Shown: piece after piece, positions 10,346-19,523 of the stretch
Position numbering within the stretch: position 1 is the first letter of the stretch
How the letters are laid out: each line of letters begins with the position of its first letter
Assembly (NCBI RefSeq): GCF_004402695.1
Contig: NZ_SOFL01000022.1
Span: 366 to 64,365 of the forward strand
Reading direction: 5' to 3'
Length of the DNA stretch: 64,000 nucleotides
Source: Cryobacterium adonitolivorans
GTDB taxonomy: Bacteria > Actinomycetota > Actinomycetes > Actinomycetales > Microbacteriaceae
Program-made: the position numbers and the translations under genes
Notes under the pieces: model-generated
Databases searched by the model: none
What the model was told of the DNA's origin: nothing
The model's input: the letters and a program-made list of their open reading frames with translations, nothing else

Positions 10346-12090
10346 GCCAGACACTGACAGACACCACCCCGGGGGGCATCGAGTACGATGAGCAGCCGCT
10401 GCTGCAGATTCGGAATCTCGAGGTCGGCTTCCAGACCCAGCGCGGGCTTGTTCCCGCCGTGCGCGGCGTGGACATCACCCTCTACTCCGGCCAGACCCTC
10501 GCGATAGTGGGGGAGTCCGGTTCCGGCAAGACCACCACCGCTCAGGCGATCATCGACCTGCTCCCCGGAGCCGGCAAGGTCACCGCCGGCCAGGTGCTGT
10601 TCGAGGGCCGCGACCTCACCAAGCTCAGCGCCAAGGACATTCAGGCGGTGCGCGGAAACCTGATCGGCTATGTGCCCCAGGACCCGATGTCCAACCTCAA
10701 CCCGGTCTGGAACATCGGCTTCCAGGTCGAGGAGGCTATTAAGGCCAACGGCCTCGCGCAGGGCAAGGAAGCGCGCGCCCGCACTATCCAGGTTCTGCAG
10801 GAAGCCGGACTCAGCGACGCCGCAGACCGCCTCAAGCAGTACCCGCACCAGTTCTCCGGCGGCATGCGCCAGCGCGTGCTGATCGGCATCGGGCTCTCCG
10901 CCCGGCCCAAGCTGCTCATCGCCGACGAGCCCACCTCGGCGCTCGACGTCACCGTACAGCGCCAGATCCTCGACCACCTGGACACCCTGACCCGCGATTA
11001 CGGCACCAGCGTGCTGTTCATCACGCACGACCTCGGCCTCGCCGCGGAGCGCGCGGAGCAGCTCGTGGTGATGTACAAGGGCAAGGTCGTCGAGTCCGGC
11101 CCGTCGCAGGAGATCCTGGCCAACCCGCAGCACCCGTACACGCAGCGTCTCGTGTCGGCGGCCCCGAGCCTGGCTTCGCGTCGCATCCAGTCGGCCAAAC
11201 ACGCCAACGCCGGCGACGCCGTGATCTTCGGTGAGGGATCGCTCGACGACACCCTCGTGGCCCGTGCGGCCGACCGCGAGAACGCGGCACCGGCCAAGGA
11301 CCTGATCTCGGTGCAGGACATCTCCAAGGTGTACCGCATCCGCAAGAAGGGCCTGCGCACCGACGAGCTTCGCGCCGTCGACGGCGTCTCCTTCGGCATT
11401 CAGAAGGGCACCACCACGGCACTCGTGGGCGAGTCCGGCTCCGGCAAGTCCACCGTTGCCAAGCTCATCCTGCAGCTGGAGAGCATCACCAGCGGTGCCA
11501 TCGAGTTCGACGGCCAGGATGTCGCCGGCCTCAAGGGCAAGGAGCTGCTGAAGTTCCGCCGCCGCGTGCAGCCTGTCTTCCAGGACCCGTACGGATCCCT
11601 CGACCCGCAGTACAGCGTGGGGAACACCATCGTCGAGCCACTGCTGGCGCACGGCGTCGGCACCGCCAAGGAGCGACAGGCGCGAGTCAAGGAGCTGCTG
11701 GACCAGGTCTCGCTGCCGTGGGCCTCCCGGTTCCGCTACCCCAGCGAACTCTCCGGCGGTCAGCGTCAGCGCATCGCCATCGCGCGGGCGCTCGCGCTCA
11801 AGCCCGACGTGCTGGTGCTCGACGAGGCCGTCTCGGCGCTCGACGTGCTGGTGCAGGGCCAGGTGCTGAACCTGCTTACCGAACTGCAGACCGAGCTCGG
11901 CCTGACCTACCTGTTCATCACGCACGACCTCGCGGTGGTGCGGCTGGTGGCCGACAACGTCTGCGTGATGCAGAAGGGCCGGATCGTGGAGGCCGCGTCG
12001 ACCGACAACGTCTTCGACAACCCCCAGCAGGCCTACACTCAGGAGCTGCTCGCCGCCATTCCCGGCGGTAACTTCCAGTTCGGCCGCTAG
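10342..12090 (+). CDS. Peptide ABC transporter ATP-binding protein, fused double ATPase (DppD-DppF type)
   Basis: Encodes 582 aa with two complete ABC ATPase domains in one chain. The first has Walker A GESGSGKTT, signature FSGGMRQRV and Walker B LLIADEPTSALD. The second has GESGSGKST, LSGGQRQRI and VLVLDEAVSALD. Each domain is followed by an oligopeptide-transporter C-terminal segment (NPQHPYTQ; NPQQAYTQ). The fusion replaces separate DppD and DppF subunits and powers the two permeases encoded upstream. In the second domain the usual EPTSALD is DEAVSALD, common in DppF-like halves. A terminator at 12107-12137 closes the operon. Confidence 0.95.
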   Translation: MSQTLTDTTPGGIEYDEQPLLQIRNLEVGFQTQRGLVPAVRGVDITLYSGQTLAIVGESGSGKTTTAQAIIDLLPGAGKVTAGQVLFEGRDLTKLSAKDIQAVRGNLIGYVPQDPMSNLNPVWNIGFQVEEAIKANGLAQGKEARARTIQVLQEAGLSDAADRLKQYPHQFSGGMRQRVLIGIGLSARPKLLIADEPTSALDVTVQRQILDHLDTLTRDYGTSVLFITHDLGLAAERAEQLVVMYKGKVVESGPSQEILANPQHPYTQRLVSAAPSLASRRIQSAKHANAGDAVIFGEGSLDDTLVARAADRENAAPAKDLISVQDISKVYRIRKKGLRTDELRAVDGVSFGIQKGTTTALVGESGSGKSTVAKLILQLESITSGAIEFDGQDVAGLKGKELLKFRRRVQPVFQDPYGSLDPQYSVGNTIVEPLLAHGVGTAKERQARVKELLDQVSLPWASRFRYPSELSGGQRQRIAIARALALKPDVLVLDEAVSALDVLVQGQVLNLLTELQTELGLTYLFITHDLAVVRLVADNVCVMQKGRIVEAASTDNVFDNPQQAYTQELLAAIPGGNFQFGR

Positions 12091-12106
12091 GTCCGAGCGC
12101 GAACCG

Positions 12107-12137
12107 ACTGCCCTCGGCTCCGGCCGAGGGCAGTTTT
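12107..12137 (+). terminator. Intrinsic terminator after the peptide transporter operon
   Basis: actgccctcggc (12107-12118), loop tccg, perfect complement gccgagggcagt (12123-12134), then a T-run. It lies 17 nt after the ATPase stop codon. Confidence 0.85.
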
Positions 12138-12238
12138 CCGTTGCAGCCGAGGAGCGTTTGCGGGCCGTTCATCTACCGGCAAGGCACTGTATATAGGTGT
12201 GCGGGGCACCCATCCGACGCGGCAGGGGCCGAATACGG

Positions 12239-12244
12239 TACGAT
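12239..12244 (+). promoter_or_regulatory. Possible -10 box for typA
   Basis: TACGAT at 12239-12244 would start a transcript near 12251 with an 83-nt leader for typA. No convincing -35 is visible at the right distance. A small palindrome gaccc-tt-gggtc (12247-12258) sits just at the predicted start of the RNA. An alternative TATATA occurs at 12190. Confidence 0.3.
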
Positions 12245-12333
12245 AGACCCTTGGGTCCGTAGTGATCCCACTCATCCACTCTTCGCCGCATGCGATTTTA
12301 CGCGGCATCCATTCTTCGTAAGGATCTATTTTT

Positions 12334-14244
12334 ATGGCGATTGCTACCCGCAATAACCTCCGGAATGTTGCAATCGTTGCCCACGTTGACCACGGCAAGA
12401 CGACGCTGGTCGACGCGATGCTGCAGCAGACGAACTCGTTCGCCGAGCACTCGCACACCGAAGAGCGTGCGATGGACTCCAACGAGCTCGAGCGCGAAAA
12501 GGGCATCACCATCCTCGCCAAGAACACGGCGATCTCGTACAAGGGCATCCACGCCAAGGATGGCCCCATCACCATCAACGTCATCGACACCCCCGGCCAC
12601 GCCGACTTCGGTGGAGAGGTCGAGCGCGGCCTGTCCATGGTCGACGGCGTCGTGCTTCTCGTCGACGCTTCCGAGGGCCCGCTGCCGCAGACCCGCTTCG
12701 TGCTGCGCAAGGCACTTGAGGCGCACCTGCCCGTGATCCTCCTGGTCAACAAGACCGACCGTCCCGACGCCCGTATCGATGAGGTCGTCGAGGAGAGCCA
12801 GGACCTGCTCCTCGGCCTCGCCTCGGACATGGCCGACGACGTGCCCGATCTGGACCTCGACCTGGTGCTCAACGTACCCGTCGTTTACGCGTCCGGCCGC
12901 GCCGGCGCAGCCAGCCTCACCAAGCCGGAAAACGGCTCGCTGCCCGACAACGACGACCTCGAGCCGCTCTTCGAAGCGATCCTCCAGCACATCCCCGCTC
13001 CCGTCTACGACGACGAGCACCCGCTGCAGGCCTGGGTCACCAACCTCGACTCCTCGCCGTTCCTCGGCCGCCTCGCGCTGCTGCGCGTTTTCCAGGGCAC
13101 CATCAAGAAGGGCCAGACCGTGGCCTGGGTCAAGCACGACGGCACCGTTTCCAACGTGCGCGTGACCGAGCTCATGATCACCAAGGCCCTCGACCGGTAC
13201 CCGGCCGAAAGCGCCGGCCCCGGTGACATCGTCGCCGTCGCCGGTTTCCCCGACATCACCATCGGTGAGACCCTCGCCGACCCCGATGACGTACGCCCGC
13301 TGCCGACCATCACGGTCGACGACCCCGCCATCTCGATGACCATCGGCACCAACACGTCGCCGCTCATCGGCAAGGTCAAGGGCCACAAGCTCACCGCCCG
13401 CATGGTCAAGGACCGTCTGGACAAGGAGCTCGTCGGTAACGTCTCGCTCCGCGTGCTCGACATCGGCCGTCCGGATGCCTGGGAAGTCCAGGGCCGTGGC
13501 GAGCTCGCTCTCGCCATCCTGGTCGAGCAGATGCGTCGTGAGGGCTTCGAGCTCACGGTCGGCAAGCCGCAGGTGGTTGTCAAGCGCGTCGACGGCAAGA
13601 TCCACGAGCCGTACGAGCACCTCACCATCGACTCGCCCGAAGAGTACCTCGGCGCGATCACCCAGCTCCTCGCTGCCCGCAAGGGCCGCATGGAGAACAT
13701 GGCGAACCACGGCACCGGCTGGGTCCGCATGGAGTTCATCGTCCCGTCGCGCGGCCTGATCGGCTTCCGCACCGAGTTCCTCACGGACACCCGTGGCACC
13801 GGTATCGCCAACGCGATCTTCCATGGCTACGAAGCCTGGGCCGGCACGATCAATACCCGCACCAACGGCTCGATCGTCGCCGACCGCTCCGGTGTGGTCA
13901 CGCCGTTTGCGATCATCGCACTGCAGGAGCGCATGTCATTCTTCGTGAACCCGACCGAAGAGGTCTACGAGGGCATGGTCATCGGCGAGAACTCGCGCGG
14001 CGACGACATGGACGTCAACATCACCAAGGAAAAGAAACTGACCAACATGCGTCAGTCCACGTCTGACACCTTCGAGTCGATGACGCCGTCCAAGCAGCTC
14101 ACCCTCGAGCAGTGCCTGGAATTCGCCCGCGAGGACGAGTGCGTCGAGGTCACCCCCGCCGTCGTTCGTATCCGCAAGGTCGAGCTCGCCGCATCCGCTC
14201 GTCAGCGCAACGTGTCGCGCCTGAAGAAGCAGGACGCGAACTAG
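12334..14244 (+). CDS. typA: Translational GTPase TypA/BipA
   Basis: Encodes 636 aa, a ribosome-associated GTPase of the EF-G family that acts in stress adaptation and ribosome assembly. The GTPase domain shows G1 AHVDHGKTT, the [16 protein letters not shown] region (G2), G3 [11 protein letters not shown] and G4 NKTDRPDAR. Downstream are the EF-Tu-like domain 2, EF-G domain III/V-like parts ([18 protein letters not shown]), and the TypA-specific C-terminal region with [20 protein letters not shown] 12334 is preceded by taagga. Monocistronic, with its own terminator at 14263-14311. Confidence 0.96.
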   Translation: MAIATRNNLRNVAIVAHVDHGKTTLVDAMLQQTNSFAEHSHTEERAMDSNELEREKGITILAKNTAISYKGIHAKDGPITINVIDTPGHADFGGEVERGLSMVDGVVLLVDASEGPLPQTRFVLRKALEAHLPVILLVNKTDRPDARIDEVVEESQDLLLGLASDMADDVPDLDLDLVLNVPVVYASGRAGAASLTKPENGSLPDNDDLEPLFEAILQHIPAPVYDDEHPLQAWVTNLDSSPFLGRLALLRVFQGTIKKGQTVAWVKHDGTVSNVRVTELMITKALDRYPAESAGPGDIVAVAGFPDITIGETLADPDDVRPLPTITVDDPAISMTIGTNTSPLIGKVKGHKLTARMVKDRLDKELVGNVSLRVLDIGRPDAWEVQGRGELALAILVEQMRREGFELTVGKPQVVVKRVDGKIHEPYEHLTIDSPEEYLGAITQLLAARKGRMENMANHGTGWVRMEFIVPSRGLIGFRTEFLTDTRGTGIANAIFHGYEAWAGTINTRTNGSIVADRSGVVTPFAIIALQERMSFFVNPTEEVYEGMVIGENSRGDDMDVNITKEKKLTNMRQSTSDTFESMTPSKQLTLEQCLEFAREDECVEVTPAVVRIRKVELAASARQRNVSRLKKQDAN

Positions 14245-14262
14245 TTCGCAGCTTTATCTGAT

Positions 14263-14311
14263 CGCAGGCATCCTGTTCCGGTTTTCCGGCGCGGGGTGCC
14301 TGCGGTTTTTT
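14263..14311 (+). terminator. Intrinsic terminator of typA
   Basis: cgcaggca (14263-14270) pairs with tgcctgcg (14297-14304), with an inner ccgg-tttt-ccgg hairpin, followed by a run of six T (14305-14310). Strong rho-independent form. Confidence 0.85.
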
Positions 14312-14357
14312 ATCAGCCGTTCCCGCTTTCGCGGGCGCCACGCAACGTGAGGACCCC

Positions 14358-14816
14358 ATGACCACTGGATTCAAGACGAAATCGTCGCCGCTTCGGATGG
14401 GCCTTGCCCTGGTGGCGTTGCTGGCCCTGGCGCCGGCGCTGGCGGGCTGCTCCGACGCGCAGGTGCAGGATGCCGTGAACGGCGCCGTGCAGGGAGCCAC
14501 CGACGGCGACGTGAGCCTGGGCGGGGCGCTGCCCGACGGCTGGCCGGCGGAGATCCCGGTGATCGACGGCGAGATCAAGTTCGGCGCCGGCAATACCACC
14601 AACGGCGACCAGGGCTGGGTCGTGACCGTTGCCTCCGGCACCGCCGACCCGTTGGCCGACGCGGAGCAGAAGCTCGTCGACGCCGGATTCGAGCCGGACA
14701 CGAACACCTCGGCCAACGTCGGCGACGTGGGCGTGGTGGCCCTGACGAACGCCACCTACATCGTCACGATCGCCGGCACCTCCGAAGGCGTGCTCTACAC
14801 GGTCGCCCCCGCGTGA
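14358..14816 (+). CDS. Small lipoprotein of unknown function
   Basis: Encodes 152 aa. A positively charged start (FKTKSSPLR) and a hydrophobic stretch end in the lipobox ALAGC, giving lipidation at Cys31 and an outer-face membrane anchor. The mature domain starts SDAQVQDAVNGAVQG and is acidic and Gly/Ala-rich, with LPDGWPAEIPVIDGEI and a C-terminal half predicted as short beta strands (GWVVTVASG; YIVTIAGTSEGVLYTV). I do not recognise a named family; similar short lipoproteins are common in Microbacteriaceae. It lies alone between the typA terminator and a convergent palindromic repeat. ATG 14358 follows gtgagga. Confidence 0.8.
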   Translation: MTTGFKTKSSPLRMGLALVALLALAPALAGCSDAQVQDAVNGAVQGATDGDVSLGGALPDGWPAEIPVIDGEIKFGAGNTTNGDQGWVVTVASGTADPLADAEQKLVDAGFEPDTNTSANVGDVGVVALTNATYIVTIAGTSEGVLYTVAPA

Positions 14817-14822
14817 CCCTGC

Positions 14823-14885
14823 CGCGAGCTGTGACTTAAGCCCCAAAAACTCGCGCTCTTGGGTGCTTAACTCACAGCTCGCGGG
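14823..14885. repeat. Palindromic intergenic repeat, copy 3 (bidirectional terminator-like)
   Basis: Left arm 14823-14844 (cgcgagctgtgacttaagcc then cc) and right arm 14861-14885 (gggtgcttaactcacagctc then gcggg) surround a 16-nt loop. It sits between the convergent ends of the lipoprotein gene (14816) and efeB (14914). Confidence 0.8.
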
Positions 14886-14913
14886 GTCTCCGCACGCTCG
14901 ACCAACTGAGGAG

Positions 14914-16242
14914 TCAGGCGAAGAGGGGCGCACCGACGTAGGAGCCCTTGGCGGCCCCGGGCGGGACGGCGAAGAGGGCCGAGCCGACGTGGCGGATGTA
15001 TTCGTTGAGGGCATCGTTGCGGGCCAGGTTCAACTGCACGGCCGTGAAGCTTGCGGGCGTGCGCTGGAAGCTGATGAAGAACAGGCCGGCGTCGAGGCGG
15101 CCGAGCGCGTCGTTGCCGTCCACGAAGTTGTAGCCGCGGCGCAGCATCCGGATGCCGTCGTTCTGCGTGGGATGCGCCAGCCGCACGTGCGCCGCGGTGT
15201 CGATCAGCGGCTGGTCGGCCCGCCCGGCGAGCGAGAAATCGGGTTCGGTGAACTCGGTGCCGCCGGATAATGGCGCACCCTCGCCCTTGTTGCGGCCGAT
15301 CACCGTCTCTTGCTCGCGCAGGCTGGTGCGGTCCCAGGTCTCGATCGTCATCCGGATGCGTCGCGCCACAAGATAGGACCCGCCCGCCAGCCATGCGGGT
15401 CCGTCCGACGCCCCCACCCAGAGGTGCTCGGTCAGTGCGGCGGGCTCCTCGGCCTTGATGTTGGCGGTGCCGTCCTTGAACCCGAAGAGGTTGCGCGGGG
15501 TGGCCTGGCTGGTGCTCGTGGACGAGGTGCGGCCGAAACCGAGCTGGGACCAGCGGATCGCCGCCCGCCCGAACGCGATGCGGGAAAGGTTGCGGATGGC
15601 GTGCACGGCCACCTGGGGGTCATCCGCGCAGGCCTGGATGCAGAGGTCGCCGCCACTCCTGGTCTCCTCGAGCATGTCGCCGGGGAAATGCGGCACGTCG
15701 ACCAGGTCGGCCGGCCGGCGGGCGGCCAGGCCGAAACGATCGACGCCGGCCATGCTCTGGAAGAGGGTGGGCCCGAACCCGAAAGTGATGGTCAGTCCGG
15801 CCGGCGGTAAACCGTGGGCCTCGCCGGTGTCCTCCGGTGGGGCGTCGTATGGACCGCTGACGGAGCCGTAGTCGCCGATGTCCCGACCCGCGGTCATCGC
15901 GGCGGCCGCAATGCTCCAGTCCTGAAGCAGCTCGATGAGGTCGGCGCGGGTGGTGCCGTCGGCGACGTCGAATGCCGCGAAGTGCAGCCGGTCCTGGGCC
16001 GGCGTGACGATGCCGGCCTGATGCTCCTGGTAGAACGGGTACACGGTGCTGGCGCTGGTCTGGGCGGAGGACGCCGCGACGGCCATCGCGGCCCTGTCGC
16101 CGGCGATTCCCAGCCCGAGTCCGGCCACCCCGGCCCCGGCCAGCCCGAACAGCCCCCGCCTGGACAGGCCACGGGGCGCAGCAGGGCTGTCGGTGGCGGG
16201 GGAATCGGAGCCGGGAGGCTCGGAGGCTGTGGAGTCAGTCAT
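14914..16242 (-). CDS. efeB: Deferrochelatase/dye-decolorizing peroxidase EfeB
   Basis: Encodes 442 aa. The N-terminus has a twin-arginine signal (GLSRRGLFGLAGAG, residues about 25-38), so a folded heme protein is exported. The Dyp-peroxidase core shows the catalytic GFKDGTAN motif (the GxxDG signature, near residue 255) and HAIRNLSR upstream, with the proximal-ligand histidine expected there. EfeB works with EfeU and EfeO in ferrous iron uptake, by oxidising Fe(II) or extracting iron from heme. Its ATG lies 1 nt after the efeO stop, so it is the last gene of efeUOB. It ends at a palindromic repeat. Confidence 0.94.
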   Translation of the reverse strand: MTDSTASEPPGSDSPATDSPAAPRGLSRRGLFGLAGAGVAGLGLGIAGDRAAMAVAASSAQTSASTVYPFYQEHQAGIVTPAQDRLHFAAFDVADGTTRADLIELLQDWSIAAAAMTAGRDIGDYGSVSGPYDAPPEDTGEAHGLPPAGLTITFGFGPTLFQSMAGVDRFGLAARRPADLVDVPHFPGDMLEETRSGGDLCIQACADDPQVAVHAIRNLSRIAFGRAAIRWSQLGFGRTSSTSTSQATPRNLFGFKDGTANIKAEEPAALTEHLWVGASDGPAWLAGGSYLVARRIRMTIETWDRTSLREQETVIGRNKGEGAPLSGGTEFTEPDFSLAGRADQPLIDTAAHVRLAHPTQNDGIRMLRRGYNFVDGNDALGRLDAGLFFISFQRTPASFTAVQLNLARNDALNEYIRHVGSALFAVPPGAAKGSYVGAPLFA

Positions 16243-16243
16243 G

Positions 16244-17413
16244 TTAGAGAACGAGCGCAGCGGTCAGCTGGTTCAGCGGTTCACCGAGGGCATTCACCTG
16301 GTCGGCGAAGGCCTTGATCTCGGCGGGTGTGAGGTCGGTGTAGAGGGTGAAGTCCTCGCCGACACGCTGGGCGTCGAGCAGCTCCTGCAGCGCAGCGAAC
16401 TCGCTGTCGAGGTCGGCGGCCAGGTCGGCGTCTTCCTCGAGCAGGATGTCGCGCACCCCGGCGTAGAGCACCTTGGCGCCGTCGACGTTGGCCTGGAAGT
16501 CCCACAGGTCGGTGTGCGACCAGAACTCTTCCTCGCCGGTGACCTTGCCGGTGGCAACCTCGTCGAGCAGGCCGATAGCGCCGTTGGTCTGCTGGGAGAG
16601 GGTGAAGTCCAGGTCCTGGACCTTCTCGTTCAGCGTGGTGGTGTCGGCGACGAGCAGGCCGGTCAGGTTCTGGCGCTGCTCCGGCGTGTATGCGGCGAAG
16701 CCGGCCTCGGCCTCGGCGGGCCAGAGGTCCTTTTCGATCGCGTGCCAGCCGGTCCAGTCCTGGCCCTCCTCGAGGTCGGCCTCACGGAGGTCCAGCTGCG
16801 GGTCGAGGTCGCCGAACGACTCCGCCACGGTCTCCACGCGCTCCCAGTGCGCGCGGGTGGGGGCGTAGAGGGCGCGGGCGGTGTCGTCGTCGCCGGCCAG
16901 GTAGGCGTCGGCGAAGGCCTGGGTGCCGGTGAGGAGCTGGGCGACCTGGTCGCGCACGTACGCGGCGTAGTTGGTGTTGGCGACCTCGATGCGGGCGTCC
17001 ATGTCCGCATCCACCGCAACGTCGTCGCCGGAGTCGGTGACGGTAAACGCCTTCTGGTCGATGCCCGCACCCACCATCCCGGGCTTGCAGGTGGTCACGT
17101 AGTGACCCGGCATCAGCTGCACGACCAGGTCGCGGCTGAGACCCGGGCCGATGTTCTCGACCTCGCCCACGATGCGCAGGCCGTCTTCGGCGAGCAGATA
17201 GAACTCGGTGACCTGGTCGCCGGAATTGGTGACCCTGAAGCTGAGGTTGCCGGACGGCGCCTCGTCGGCCGACACGGTGCAGGCATCCGCGCTGCTGTCA
17301 ACGGTGAGGCCGGCAGCGGCCGAGTCGGTGCCGGTGGAGTTGGCGACGCAGCCGGTGAGGGCCAGCAGGCCGACGGCTGAGGCGGCTACAAGGGGGAGGA
17401 GACGGGCTCGCAT
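16244..17413 (-). CDS. efeO: Iron uptake system component EfeO (cupredoxin plus imelysin domains)
   Basis: Encodes 389 aa. A lipoprotein-type signal (MRARLLPLVAASAVG, lipobox LLALTGC) anchors it outside the membrane. Residues about 40-135 form the cupredoxin-like domain (CTVSADEAPSGNLSF to HYVTTCKPGMVG), and the rest is an M75/imelysin domain with the conserved GWHAIEKDLWP (the HxxE metal motif). It presents iron to the EfeU permease. ATG 17413 is supported by aagga upstream; longer in-frame extensions run into efeU. Middle gene of the operon, 38 nt after efeU. Confidence 0.94.
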   Translation of the reverse strand: MRARLLPLVAASAVGLLALTGCVANSTGTDSAAAGLTVDSSADACTVSADEAPSGNLSFRVTNSGDQVTEFYLLAEDGLRIVGEVENIGPGLSRDLVVQLMPGHYVTTCKPGMVGAGIDQKAFTVTDSGDDVAVDADMDARIEVANTNYAAYVRDQVAQLLTGTQAFADAYLAGDDDTARALYAPTRAHWERVETVAESFGDLDPQLDLREADLEEGQDWTGWHAIEKDLWPAEAEAGFAAYTPEQRQNLTGLLVADTTTLNEKVQDLDFTLSQQTNGAIGLLDEVATGKVTGEEEFWSHTDLWDFQANVDGAKVLYAGVRDILLEEDADLAADLDSEFAALQELLDAQRVGEDFTLYTDLTPAEIKAFADQVNALGEPLNQLTAALVL

Positions 17414-17451
17414 AGGGGTCCTTCGAACGGAGGCGGTGCGGGGCGTGGGTT

Positions 17452-18309
17452 TTAGTGGGCGACAACGGCTTGCGCGGTCCGAGGCTGCACGGCGGACGGC
17501 GACGGCCTCGTCTGGCGGCTCTTCAGGATGAAGAGAGTCAGGGTGGGCACCGCGTAGGCGACCCAGGCGAACATCTCCAGCCAGGTGGTGGCCGGAGAGA
17601 AGTTGAGGGTGCCCTTGAGCAGGGTGCCGTACCAGCTGTCCGGCGGGATCACGGCTGAGACGTTGAAGGCGAGCGCGTTGAGCCCGGGGAGGAGGCCGGC
17701 CTCCTGCAGGTCGTGCACACCGTAGGAGAGCACTCCGGCGGCGACGATGATGAGGATGGCGCCGGTCCAGGTGAAGAACCGGCTCAGGTTGATCCTGAGC
17801 ATGCCGGAGTAGATCAGAGCGCCCAGGCCGACGGCGGTGAGGATACCCAGGCTCGCCCCGACCAGCGGAAGCGTGGTCTCGCCGGTGGCCTGCACCGCGG
17901 CCCACATGAACAGGGCCGTCTCGATGCCCTCGCGGCCGACCGCGAGGAACGCGACGAGAACCAGGCCCATGCCGGTGCCGGTGAGGTGCTTGTCGATGTT
18001 GCCGTGCAGGTGTCCCTTGAGATCGCGGGCCGTGCGCAGCATCCAGAACACCATCCAGGTCACCAGGCCCGTCGCGATGATCGAGAGCAGCCCGCCGATG
18101 GTTTCCTGCGCGGCGAAGCTCAGGCCGTAGGTGCCGAAGGTGAGGATGCCGCCCAGCAGGAGGGCGAGAAGCACGGCGAGGCCGACGCCGGCCCAGATCC
18201 GGGGTAGAACGTCGCGGCGGCCGATCTTGACCACGTAGGCGATCAGGATCGTCACGATGAGCGCGGCTTCGAGCCCTTCGCGCAGGCCGATCAGGTAGTT
18301 TGCGAGCAC
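17452..18309 (-). CDS. efeU: Ferrous iron permease EfeU (FTR1 family)
   Basis: Encodes about 285 aa with seven hydrophobic segments. Both REGxE iron-binding motifs of the FTR1 family are present: LREGLEAALIVTIL at the N-terminus and GREGIETALFMW near the middle. The GTG at 18309 is preferred: it puts the first helix (LANYLIGLREGLEA) at the N-terminus and has a gggaag site upstream, whereas a TTG at 18351 would overlap the IdeR-type box. First gene of efeU-efeO-efeB, transcribed leftward from an iron-regulated promoter. Confidence 0.93.
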   Translation of the reverse strand: MLANYLIGLREGLEAALIVTILIAYVVKIGRRDVLPRIWAGVGLAVLLALLLGGILTFGTYGLSFAAQETIGGLLSIIATGLVTWMVFWMLRTARDLKGHLHGNIDKHLTGTGMGLVLVAFLAVGREGIETALFMWAAVQATGETTLPLVGASLGILTAVGLGALIYSGMLRINLSRFFTWTGAILIIVAAGVLSYGVHDLQEAGLLPGLNALAFNVSAVIPPDSWYGTLLKGTLNFSPATTWLEMFAWVAYAVPTLTLFILKSRQTRPSPSAVQPRTAQAVVAH

Positions 18310-18350
18310 AGTGCTTCCCGGTTGTTGAGAGTAGGGTGGGGGATCCAACA

Positions 18351-18369
18351 ATTGGTAAGGCTTACCTTA
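18351..18369. promoter_or_regulatory. IdeR/DtxR-type iron box upstream of efeUOB
   Basis: attggtaaggcttacctta matches the 19-bp IdeR/DtxR consensus TWAGGTWAGSCTWACCTWA at 17 of 19 positions, counting by eye. It lies 41 nt upstream of the efeU GTG and would repress the operon when iron is sufficient, as DtxR does for iron uptake genes in corynebacteria. The box could also affect the rightward gene at 18498. Confidence 0.8.
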
Positions 18370-18497
18370 CCCACCCACTCTACGTAGGATCGCCGGATGT
18401 GTCCAGCTAAGATTTGTCAGCGGCCCGGTGCCGTGCAGCACGTCTTACCACCCGCGCTCGTCCACCCGCGCTCGTTCACGTTGTTCAGGAGTCACCC

Positions 18498-19487
18498 ATG
18501 CTTATGTCCGGGAACGGCGAACGGGTGGTCTTCGTGCTCGACGCACCCGGCGATGAATCGCTGCACACGGGCGGCACCATCGCCCGGCTCCTGCATGACG
18601 GCGCCGAGGTCACCGTGCTCTTCGGGTCGGCGACGCCGAACGAGAGCGACGCATCCGCATCGACAGCCGCCAGCGCAGCGGCCGTCGCCGCAGCCCGCAC
18701 GGCCCTGGGCGAGACCGACCCGACCCGGTGGCGGGTGCTGGCCGGCGCTCCGCAGGGTGTTGAACGCCGTGCGGTGTTGGTTGAGGCCTTCGCCCTGGCG
18801 AACGCCACCGCCGTCGTGGCCGCCGTCGTCGACCCGGCGCTTCGCCAGGCCGCCGTCGACGCGGCCGGCGAGCAGGGCGTGCCGGTCTTCCTCAGCAGCC
18901 GGGTCTCGGCGGTTCCCGGCGAGCGGCTCGCCGCGATCGACGTCAGCGACAACGTCGACCGGAAGCTGGCCGCCCTGGCCGCGTACCCCGGTCGCTGGCA
19001 GCTGGACGGCCGAGTAGTGCGTCTCGATGACGGCAGCGAGGTCCTCGTCACCGGCACCGAATCGTATGCGCGCGGCAGCGGCCCCGCACAGCCGGCCGTG
19101 CTCGAGGCGCCCACAGCCGGCTCCCGCCTGCTGGCCGCACTGATGGCTGCCGCCGCCGGCGCACTCTTCGGCATTCTCGGCACCGTCGCACACCAGACCA
19201 CCTTCGAGCTGGGCTCCCTGACCATTCCCCTCGGCCTGACCCTGGCGCTGCTCGCCAGCGGCACCCTGTTGCTCGGGTTGCGCCTCGTGGTCCACGACCG
19301 GCTCATCGTCCTCGCCGCGGCGATCGGCCTGATCGCCACGGTGTTCCTGCTCTCGCTGCGCAGCACCGGCGGCTCGGTTCTGGTGCCCGCCGGAGTGCTC
19401 GGCACGGTCTGGACGATGGCTCCAGCGCTGTTCGCCGCTCTCGTCATCGCGTGGCCCCGAATTCCCGCCCGTCGGCCGACGGCGTAG
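18498..19487 (+). CDS. Degenerate PIG-L/MshB-like deacetylase domain fused to membrane segments
   Basis: Encodes 329 aa. Residues 1-150 resemble PIG-L/LmbE deacetylases: ERVVFVLDAPGDESLHTGGT aligns with the family's HAHPDDE-x-GGTIAR motif, but the metal-binding His and first Asp are replaced (APGDE in place of HPDDE). The C-terminal 130 residues contain about four hydrophobic helices (LLAALMAAAAGALFGILGTV onward). In M. tuberculosis the mycothiol deacetylase mshB lies a few genes before a 7Fe ferredoxin and a dapC-like gene, the same neighbours as here, so this may be a positional MshB relative that lost catalysis (inference). ATG 18498 follows aggag. No close family name is certain. Confidence 0.7.
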   Translation: MLMSGNGERVVFVLDAPGDESLHTGGTIARLLHDGAEVTVLFGSATPNESDASASTAASAAAVAAARTALGETDPTRWRVLAGAPQGVERRAVLVEAFALANATAVVAAVVDPALRQAAVDAAGEQGVPVFLSSRVSAVPGERLAAIDVSDNVDRKLAALAAYPGRWQLDGRVVRLDDGSEVLVTGTESYARGSGPAQPAVLEAPTAGSRLLAALMAAAAGALFGILGTVAHQTTFELGSLTIPLGLTLALLASGTLLLGLRLVVHDRLIVLAAAIGLIATVFLLSLRSTGGSVLVPAGVLGTVWTMAPALFAALVIAWPRIPARRPTA

Positions 19488-19523
19488 ACTGATTACTCTG
19501 TTCGTGAAGGGAATCCTGCCACT

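Noticed and set aside
10009..11925. Leftward open frame of 638 codons antisense to the ABC ATPase
   Set aside because: Shadow of a gene with two complete ABC ATPase domains; no recognisable protein features of its own.
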